A DNA stretch of 15,740 nt from positions 1-15,740 of the forward strand of contig JBOGFC010000242.1 of NCBI GenBank assembly GCA_050742155.1, read 5' to 3'. The first letter of the stretch is position 1. Every line of letters starts with the position of its first letter. The translations under genes and the position numbers were made by a program. This DNA is from JBOGFC01 sp050742155 (lineage in GTDB: Bacteria; Actinomycetota; Acidimicrobiia; Spongiisociales; JALYHC01). Under the pieces are notes generated by a model. The model had not been told where the DNA came from. It made no database searches and worked only from the letters and a program-made list of their open reading frames with translations. Below are positions 6,605 through 12,124 of the stretch, one piece after another.

Positions 6605-7905
6605 GGAACCCTCCCTCCGACCCCCTCCTGCAGGGAGGGGGAGCAATCGCGCGATCCGCCATCCTGGGCTGGGTGCTCTACGACCTGGCCAACACCATCT
6701 TCGCCCTCGGGGTGGGAGGTCTCTACTTCCCCCTCTGGGTGGTGAGCGAGCAGGGCTGGCCGGACTCGGCCATCGGCCTGACCACCGCCGCCGCCATGGC
6801 GGTGGTCATCGTCGCCTCTCCCTGGATCGGCGCCCGCAGCGACTTCTTCGGCCTCCGTCTTCCCTATCTGCGCCGTACCACCTTCCTGGCGGTGGCGGCC
6901 ACCTTCCTGCTGGCCCAGGTGGAGGTGCTTCCGTCGCTGCTCCTCTTCGGCCTGGCCTTGGTGGGCTTCCACCTCGGCTCGGTGATCTACGACTCGCTCC
7001 TTCCCGACGTCAGCCGGGCCGACAACCGGGGATGGATCTCCGGGCTGGGAGTCGGCGCCGGCTACGTGGGATCGTTCGTGGCGGTGGGCACCGGATCGCT
7101 GGCCCGGGATGCCTTCGGGTTCCCGACGGTGTTCAAGACCATCGCCGTCCTCTTCCTCGTGTTCGCCCTGCCAGCCTTCCTGCTGATCCGCGAGCGTCCC
7201 CGACCGCGCCACCAGGGGGACCCCCCCACCGCCGGCCGTGCCCTCACCCAGGTGGTCCGTTCCTGGCGCAAGGCTCGCCGCTACCCGGGGACCACCCGCT
7301 TCCTGGTGGGACGCTTCCTCTACACCGACGCCATCAACACCGTCATCCTCTTCCTGGCCGTCTTTGCGGTCGAGGAGATCGGGTTCACCACCGGCCAGGT
7401 GGAGGTGCTCTTGCCGCTGGCCATCGGCGCCGCGGTGGCGGGCGGGGTGGGGGCCGGTCGGCTCAGCGACCGGATCGGGCCGCGCCGTACCCTGCACGGC
7501 GCCCTCTACCTCTGGATGGTCGCTCTGGCGGTCGGGATGACGGCCGCCCTGTCCCAGGCCCAGCCGCTCGCCTGGGCGGTCGGGGCGCTGGGGGGCTTCG
7601 CCCTAGGGGCGACGGGCGCCTCGGACCGGGTATACATGGCCCGCATCTCCCCGCCCCGCTTCCTGGGGGAGTTCTACGGCCTGTACGCCACCGTGGGACG
7701 CTTCGCCACCATCTTCGGACCGCTGGTGTGGGCACTGACTGTGGACGGCCTCGGCCTGGGAAGGGTGGCGGCGATGGGGTCCCTGCTCGGGTTTCTGCTG
7801 GCGGCCCGCCTCATCTTGTCGGGCGTCCACGACGCCGTCCGGGAGTGGCCCCTCGAGGACCTCGAGGATGCCGTGAGCTCAACCGCTCCCTTGTCTGGAC
7901 GATGA
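6601..7905 (+). CDS. MFS permease, Atg22/UMF1-like family
   Basis: This 434-residue inner-membrane transporter has about 12 hydrophobic segments. It carries hallmarks of the Atg22-like (UMF1) branch of the major facilitator superfamily. These are WVLYDLANTIFA at 24-35, YDSLLPDVSRADNRGWISG at 130-148 followed by GAGYVGS, and FYGLYATVGRFATIFGP near the end. MFS loop motifs are seen at GARSDFFGLR (77-86) and GRLSDRIGPRR (286-296). Yeast Atg22 exports amino acids from the vacuole; bacterial members have no settled substrate. GTG 6601 overlaps the dehydrogenase stop as GTGA, giving tight translational coupling, so it probably moves a substrate or product of that enzyme (inference). The last 95 bp are overlapped by the protease gene on the other strand, leaving no intergenic terminator. 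Confidence 0.88.
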   Translation: MRNPPSDPLLQGGGAIARSAILGWVLYDLANTIFALGVGGLYFPLWVVSEQGWPDSAIGLTTAAAMAVVIVASPWIGARSDFFGLRLPYLRRTTFLAVAATFLLAQVEVLPSLLLFGLALVGFHLGSVIYDSLLPDVSRADNRGWISGLGVGAGYVGSFVAVGTGSLARDAFGFPTVFKTIAVLFLVFALPAFLLIRERPRPRHQGDPPTAGRALTQVVRSWRKARRYPGTTRFLVGRFLYTDAINTVILFLAVFAVEEIGFTTGQVEVLLPLAIGAAVAGGVGAGRLSDRIGPRRTLHGALYLWMVALAVGMTAALSQAQPLAWAVGALGGFALGATGASDRVYMARISPPRFLGEFYGLYATVGRFATIFGPLVWALTVDGLGLGRVAAMGSLLGFLLAARLILSGVHDAVREWPLEDLEDAVSSTAPLSGR

Positions 7906-8566
7906 AGGCGGCCACCGCCCCGAGGGAGTTGACCGAGGCGTGCACCACCACCGGCCCGACGATCCCGCCGGTGAGGATCCGCAAGTAGCCGAGGCCCGCC
8001 CCGGCCAGAGTGGTGGCCGCCACGCCGATGGCCACCCCCACCACCCGGTGCTCGGTGGTCCGGCCGATCCGGTTGACCCGGAGCAGCGTGAGGGTGGGAA
8101 CGATGTGCCAGAGCCCGAAGGCCAGGCTGGAGCCGGCCAGGGCGGTCGCCTCCGGTTGATGGGCCGCCCACACCCCGAAGAGCACCCCGCGGAAGGCCAC
8201 CTCCTCTGCCAGGGCGGTGCCGAGGGGGATGCGAAGCAGGGCGCGGTAGGCCAATTCCCGGGCATCGACCTGGGCCATCCGCCGGTCGTGCAGAAGGCCG
8301 TGCAGGCCGGGGACCGCCCAGGCCATCGCCAGCCCGCCGGCGATCAGCACCGCGATCACCCCCCCCAGCGCAAGCCCGAGCCCGATCCCCCCGGCGCCCA
8401 GGCCCAGCGCTTCCCAGGAGAGGCCTCGGGCCCGCCCGATCAGCACCAAGACGGCCGCCCCGGCCAGGTTGACCGGCAGGTAGAGACGCCGCTCCTGGAG
8501 CGACAGGGCGTTGAGGAGGGCGTTGTAGGCGATGAGCAACCCGGCCAGCCCCAAGACGAAGATCAC
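7811..8566 (-). CDS. CPBP-family intramembrane glutamic protease (CAAX/Abi type)
   Basis: This 251-residue multi-span membrane protein carries the three CPBP motifs. These are EEVAFRG at 121-127 (Glu121, Glu122, Arg126), FGLWHIVP at 150-157 with His154, and VHASVN at 208-213 with His209 and Asn213. The family includes eukaryotic Rce1 and bacterial proteins linked to bacteriocin maturation or immunity; most bacterial members have unknown substrates. The start GTG 8566-8564 overlaps the acyltransferase stop as GTGA, so its translation should depend on that gene. The final ~26 residues form an Arg/Pro/Gly-rich tail (SSRHPRGPRGATPG and on), largely written antisense to the end of the MFS gene. 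The tail has no counterpart in the core family and may be an effect of stop-codon loss. The GTG start removes a long upstream extension that would only overlap the acyltransferase. Confidence 0.85.
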   Translation of the reverse strand: MIFVLGLAGLLIAYNALLNALSLQERRLYLPVNLAGAAVLVLIGRARGLSWEALGLGAGGIGLGLALGGVIAVLIAGGLAMAWAVPGLHGLLHDRRMAQVDARELAYRALLRIPLGTALAEEVAFRGVLFGVWAAHQPEATALAGSSLAFGLWHIVPTLTLLRVNRIGRTTEHRVVGVAIGVAATTLAGAGLGYLRILTGGIVGPVVVHASVNSLGAVAAFIVQTRERLSSRHPRGPRGATPGRRRGRPTR

Positions 8567-9768
8567 AGCGTGTAGAAGTCCTGGAAGTTCCAGTATCGGT
8601 CGGCCGGGGCGCGCAGCCGGGGCCGCTCGAAGCGCCCGAAGACCGAGACGAAGAAGGCCAGGATGACGGCCAGCGCCCCGATCCACACCGGGCGCAGCAG
8701 CCACCACTGCCAACCGGCCGGCTCGGGCTGGGGAAACCCGGCCGGATAGAGGATCAGCACGGTGAGCAGCATGGCGGTCAGATGCCAGAGGAACATCGTC
8801 ATGACGATGGCGTTCGCCCCGATCACCACCTGCCACACCCGGGCGCCCTGGAGCCACCGGGTGACCGGGCCTCGTAGCAGCATGGCCAGCCCCACCTGCC
8901 AGACGGCCAGCGCCATGATGGGGATGGTGGGCGGGTTCATGTTGGAGACCTGGTCACTCGGCCGGCCCACCATGCTCCCCGGGTAGATGCCGATCGAGGT
9001 GAGCAGGACCAGGCCGGCCAGGCCGACGGCGGCCATCACCCAAAAGAGCCGCCGGGGCCGCCGGTCGAAGGTTCCGTCGGCATAGAAGAACCCCAGCTGA
9101 TGGACGAAGAGCCATACGAAGAGGATGTTGGCCAACCCGAGCAGGGCCTGGCCGAACCCGACTCGGAAGACGTCCACCGCCACCGCCAGCCCGGCCAGGC
9201 CGGCCACGGCCCCCAATCGGTAGCGGGTGTGCAGCCGGACCATCTGGGGGGTGAGGAGCACCATCAACGTGTAAACCCCCAGGAACCAGAGCGGCCCAAC
9301 CGCCAGCAGGATGGCCAGGGGCCGGACGTTGGGAGGGGCGCCGGGGAGGTACTCGAAGGAGAGAGCAATCAGCACCCAGGCCCCGATGAAGACGGCGGTG
9401 GGCCGCATCAGCCGGTTGAGGCGACCGCGGCGGAAGGTACCGGCGCCTCCGCCCCGCCGCAGGACCGACTCGAGGCTGACCAGGTTGGAGAAGCCCCCCA
9501 CGAAGAAGAAGATCGGCATCACCTGGAACACCCAGGTGGCCAGCCAGAGCAGCGGCACCAAGTCGAGGGCGTTCTCGCCACGGATATCCCCGCCCCGCCA
9601 GGTGATCACCGCGATCAGCCAGTGCCCGACCACCACCACCCCGATCGAGAACGCCCGCAGGAAGTCGACGTAGCGATCCCGGGTCTCGGGCGTGGCCGCC
9701 GCCAGCTTGGCCAGCGTGTCCCGAGAGGTGGTCGCCCGGGCCGGCCGCTCCTCGATGTAGGTCGACAT
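8563..9768 (-). CDS. Membrane acyltransferase, acyltransferase-3 family
   Basis: This 401-residue integral membrane protein has about ten hydrophobic helices after a 30-residue polar N-terminus. The family signature begins at RDRYVDFLRAFSIGVVVVGHW (30-50), with Arg38 and the expected active-site His49 at the end of the first helix. A second conserved stretch is FFFVGGFSN at about 86-94. Members transfer acyl groups, often O-acetyl or succinyl, to carbohydrates, lipids or peptidoglycan at the cell surface; the acceptor here is unknown. ATG 9768 follows a TAGGTT box by 8 nt. A perfect 17-bp palindrome at 9792-9808 lies in the expected -35 region, so repression by a dimeric regulator is likely. 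The stop overlaps the CPBP protease start, so the two form a small operon. Confidence 0.85.
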   Translation of the reverse strand: MSTYIEERPARATTSRDTLAKLAAATPETRDRYVDFLRAFSIGVVVVGHWLIAVITWRGGDIRGENALDLVPLLWLATWVFQVMPIFFFVGGFSNLVSLESVLRRGGGAGTFRRGRLNRLMRPTAVFIGAWVLIALSFEYLPGAPPNVRPLAILLAVGPLWFLGVYTLMVLLTPQMVRLHTRYRLGAVAGLAGLAVAVDVFRVGFGQALLGLANILFVWLFVHQLGFFYADGTFDRRPRRLFWVMAAVGLAGLVLLTSIGIYPGSMVGRPSDQVSNMNPPTIPIMALAVWQVGLAMLLRGPVTRWLQGARVWQVVIGANAIVMTMFLWHLTAMLLTVLILYPAGFPQPEPAGWQWWLLRPVWIGALAVILAFFVSVFGRFERPRLRAPADRYWNFQDFYTL

Positions 9769-9776
9769 AGTGTGCG

Positions 9777-9782
9777 AACCTA
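9777..9782 (-). promoter_or_regulatory. Candidate -10 box for the acyltransferase-protease operon
   Basis: Minus-strand TAGGTT ends 8 nt before ATG 9768, suggesting a leaderless or very short-leader transcript. No Shine-Dalgarno sequence lies between. TTGTAC on the same strand (9809-9804) is 21 nt upstream, too far for a standard -35, and falls within the palindrome. Confidence 0.4.
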
Positions 9783-9791
9783 AGGCTTGGC

Positions 9792-9808
9792 TGTACCGAA
9801 ACGGTACA
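9792..9808. promoter_or_regulatory. 17-bp palindrome, probable operator
   Basis: TGTACCGAAACGGTACA has two perfect 7-bp arms around a 3-bp AAA centre. Its near edge is 9 bp upstream of the TAGGTT box, covering the -35 region of the acyltransferase gene. Length and symmetry fit a homodimeric helix-turn-helix repressor such as a TetR-family protein. No regulator gene is in the window, so the binding protein is unknown. Confidence 0.6.
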
Positions 9809-9822
9809 AAACTGCCTCGAGA

Positions 9823-9870
9823 ATGGCCGGACGACTGTATGGCCGGACGACCGTATGGCCGGACGACCGC
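9823..9870. repeat. Three tandem 16-bp direct repeats
   Basis: Three contiguous copies (9823-9838, 9839-9854, 9855-9870) of ATGGCCGGACGACCGT. Copy 1 has T for C at position 14 and copy 3 ends in C instead of T. The array fills the gap between the DppC-like gene and the palindrome upstream of the acyltransferase; the last base of copy 3 is the first genomic base of the permease stop codon. It may be a clustered protein-binding site or a recently slipped tandem duplication. Confidence 0.8.
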
Positions 9871-10808
9871 TATCCCTCGACGCTCACCGTCGGCGCCCGC
9901 AGCCAGTCCCGCTTGAGGGTGGGGTCGACCACCTGACGCAGGCCCACGCTGATCAGGTAGAAGGCTGCGCAGAGGAACGAGATGGCCAGGGCGCCGGCCA
10001 GCAAGGTGCTCCAGGCCGGCCCGGTCATCAGAGCACTCTGGAAGGTGAGCCCGTTGTAGAGCAAGAACCCGTAGCCGATGCGGGCCTCGCCGGGATGGAG
10101 AAACTCCACGAAGCCCTCCACCACCACGGCTCCGGTGACGGCCAGCATCATCTGGATGGCCGCCAGTGGGAGCAGGTGGGGCAGCAGGTGGACCCGGATG
10201 ATCCGCCAGGGACCGCCCCCGGCGACCCGGGCCGCCGAGACGAAGGGCTTCTCCATCACGGTCAGGGCATGGGAGCGGATGACCACTGCCCCGGCCCCCA
10301 ACCCGTAGAGAAGCCCATAGAGGAGGCCGAACAGGTAAGGACTCATGTCGGGACGGACGAACCCGAGGATGATCATGGCGATGGGGGCGGGGAAGAGCAG
10401 CAGGGCATCGGACAGGTGGCTGAAGGCCGCGTCGACCGGCCCTCGCCAGTAGGCCCCGACCGCCCCGGCGGCGGTGCCCGCCAGCCCCACCGTCAGGGCG
10501 GCGGTGATCGCCAGCGCCAAGGTGTGGCCGGTCCCGTAGCTGACCAGGCTGAGGACGTCTCGGCCCAGCGGGTCGGTGCCGAGCAGGTGCTGACCCGAGG
10601 GACCGGACGGGTGACGGCCTCTCAGGTCGTAGCCGTACTCCGGGTGGTAGACCCCGGGCTGGTCGGCCCACACGGTGCCGAGCAGGACCGGGTGGGCGAC
10701 CGCCAGGCCGACGAAGCCCAGGAGGAGGGCCACGCCCGCTAAGGCGGCCCGGTTGCGCAGGAGGCCCCGCACCGTCTCCAGGTGGTGTCGCCAACGAGGA
10801 CCGGTCAT
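9870..10808 (-). CDS. ABC transporter permease, DppC/OppC-like
   Basis: This 312-residue inner-membrane permease belongs to the dipeptide/oligopeptide/nickel ABC importer family. The N-terminal OppC-type segment covers a first helix at about 21-40. The marker HLLGTDPLGRDVLS follows at 74-87, where family members read LGTDxLGRD. The cytoplasmic EAA loop that contacts the ATPase lies at about 190-213 (SAARVAGGGPWRIIRVHLLP). About six hydrophobic helices are present. The ATG start overlaps the stop of the DppB-like gene as ATGA, so both halves should be made together. No ATP-binding or solute-binding gene accompanies them here. A small duplication, LLYGLLYG at about 162-169, lies in one helix. 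Substrate may be peptides, but sugars or metals are carried by some relatives. Confidence 0.88.
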   Translation of the reverse strand: MTGPRWRHHLETVRGLLRNRAALAGVALLLGFVGLAVAHPVLLGTVWADQPGVYHPEYGYDLRGRHPSGPSGQHLLGTDPLGRDVLSLVSYGTGHTLALAITAALTVGLAGTAAGAVGAYWRGPVDAAFSHLSDALLLFPAPIAMIILGFVRPDMSPYLFGLLYGLLYGLGAGAVVIRSHALTVMEKPFVSAARVAGGGPWRIIRVHLLPHLLPLAAIQMMLAVTGAVVVEGFVEFLHPGEARIGYGFLLYNGLTFQSALMTGPAWSTLLAGALAISFLCAAFYLISVGLRQVVDPTLKRDWLRAPTVSVEG

Positions 10809-11977
10809 CGCACCTCCCCGGAGTAACGGATGCGGGGGTCGAGGGCGGCCTGCACGAACTCCAGCACCAGGCGGAACCCGAGGGCGATCACCCCGATCAC
10901 CACCAGGGTCCCCGTGATGAGCGGCACGTCCACGACCTCCAGGGCTCGAAAGAGCACCGAGCTCAACCCGCCCAGCTGCAGCTCCCGCTCGATGATGATC
11001 AGGCCGGTCAGCACGTAGGGCAGGCCGGTCACGAACCGGCTCAGGGCGGGAAGGAGGGCATTGCGGGCCACGTGGCGGTCCCGCACCGCCCGCTCCGGCA
11101 CCCCCTTGGCCCGGGCGGTGAACACGTAGTCCTCCGGTACCTCACCGGCGATGCCGGTGCGGATGATGAACATGACCTCCCCGAAGGCCAGCAGGACGAA
11201 GGCGAGGATGGCCAGCAGCGGGCTGCCTTGGCCGACGTTGACCCCCTCCGCCCCCCGGAACATGAGGTCGAGCGCCTCGGTGCCGAACCCGAGCAGGTGC
11301 CAGCTCCCTACCGCCAGGGCGAGCATGAGCGGCACGGCCAGCCCGGCCAGCCCGCGCCGTCCCCTCCGGAAGGCGTAGCTCCGCAAGACCACCGCCCCCA
11401 CCAGCGCCACCAGCAGGCTGACCGCCGTGGCCAGGAGCACCTTCTCGCGGGCGAGCGGGTTGTCTCGCCACACCTCCAGGCTGTCGGAGGGAAGCCCGAT
11501 CGCCAGGCGCGTGTCGTAGAGGGGTTGGGTGAGGAAGTAGACCAGCAGGAAGACCAGCCACGGTGGGAATGCCGTGTAGGCCAGCACCCCCAGGGTGGTG
11601 GTCGAGCCCTTCACCACCCGGTTGCGATGCCAGGCCACCAGCCGCCCCAGCCAGGAGCCCAGCAAGTAGGCCAGGATGGCGCCGATGGCGAAGATGAGCA
11701 GCGTGGTGGGCACATTGCTCCAAATGATGCCGGTCACCGTCCCCCCGCCGAAAGAGTCGCCCAGGTCGCCGCGCACCAGCCCGCCCATGTAGTCGAGGTA
11801 CTGCACCCAGAGGGGCCGGTCGAGGCCCAGCTCCTCGCGGACTGCTCCCGAGGCCTGGCGGAACTGGCTGGCGTAGTCGTAGGGAATGGCCGTGTTCACC
11901 AGGAAGAACACGAGCGTGACGAAGAGGAGCAACGTCACCAGTCCCCAGGACGCCCGGCGCACCAGAAAGCCGATCAC
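10805..11977 (-). CDS. ABC transporter permease, DppB/OppB-like, enlarged
   Basis: This 390-residue partner of the DppC-like permease is longer than the roughly 310-340 residues usual for DppB. The start VIGFLVRRASWGLVTLLLFV is the family N-terminus. A LGLDRPLWVQYLDYMGGLVRGDLGDSF stretch at about 50-76 is also typical, as is the EAA loop EDYVFTARAKGVPERAVRDRHVARNALLP at 282-310. The extra length lies at about 163-250 and includes two additional hydrophobic segments (about 179-199 and 210-230). GTG 11977 is chosen because a TAGGGT box lies 8 nt upstream and no ribosome site is present; GTG 11983, 6 nt further out, is an alternative but only 2 nt from that box. With its neighbour it would form the membrane channel of an importer whose ATPases and binding protein are encoded elsewhere. 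Confidence 0.87.
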   Translation of the reverse strand: MIGFLVRRASWGLVTLLLFVTLVFFLVNTAIPYDYASQFRQASGAVREELGLDRPLWVQYLDYMGGLVRGDLGDSFGGGTVTGIIWSNVPTTLLIFAIGAILAYLLGSWLGRLVAWHRNRVVKGSTTTLGVLAYTAFPPWLVFLLVYFLTQPLYDTRLAIGLPSDSLEVWRDNPLAREKVLLATAVSLLVALVGAVVLRSYAFRRGRRGLAGLAVPLMLALAVGSWHLLGFGTEALDLMFRGAEGVNVGQGSPLLAILAFVLLAFGEVMFIIRTGIAGEVPEDYVFTARAKGVPERAVRDRHVARNALLPALSRFVTGLPYVLTGLIIIERELQLGGLSSVLFRALEVVDVPLITGTLVVIGVIALGFRLVLEFVQAALDPRIRYSGEVR

Positions 11978-11985
11978 CGCCACCT

Positions 11986-11991
11986 ACCCTA
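11986..11991 (-). promoter_or_regulatory. Candidate -10 box for the permease pair (leaderless)
   Basis: Minus-strand TAGGGT ends 8 nt before GTG 11977. This supports that start over GTG 11983 and suggests a leaderless transcript. No good -35 is seen. Confidence 0.4.
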
Positions 11992-12070
11992 GATCCCGAC
12001 CGCGGAGACGCTCGGAAGCCCGCGATGGTTCCCCGGATTGCGATCGAACCACCTGCCGCCTCTTGCTTAC

Positions 12071-12110
12071 GGCGCGCAAATATCGGCCCATGGCCCGAAG
12101 ATTGCGCGCC
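12071..12110. terminator. Long near-perfect hairpin after the FtsX-like gene
   Basis: Outer arms GGCGCGCAA (12071-12079) and TTGCGCGCC (12102-12110) pair perfectly. The inner part adds TCGG/CCGA and CCATGG with single mismatches, so about 17 of 20 positions pair. It starts 14 nt after the stop of the FtsX-like gene on the minus strand and lies before the DppB promoter. No T-run follows on either strand (AAAA flanks it in the non-terminator orientation). It is therefore a U-tract-lacking terminator or an inverted-repeat protein site. Confidence 0.55.
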
Positions 12111-12124
12111 AAAACGGGTCTGGC

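Noticed and set aside
5492..6646. Long minus-strand frame across the dehydrogenase gene
   Set aside because: It is antisense of a well-supported MDR gene with low-complexity composition and no recognisable motif.
9769..10794. Upstream extension of the acyltransferase frame to about 743 residues
   Set aside because: It runs through the DppC-like gene in another frame with an Arg/Pro/Gly-rich nonsense composition. ATG 9768 has a promoter box and operator just upstream.
12018..12055. tRNA-like T-arm sequence (GGTTCGATCGC on the minus strand)
   Set aside because: No matching acceptor, D-arm or anticodon stem can be built around it.
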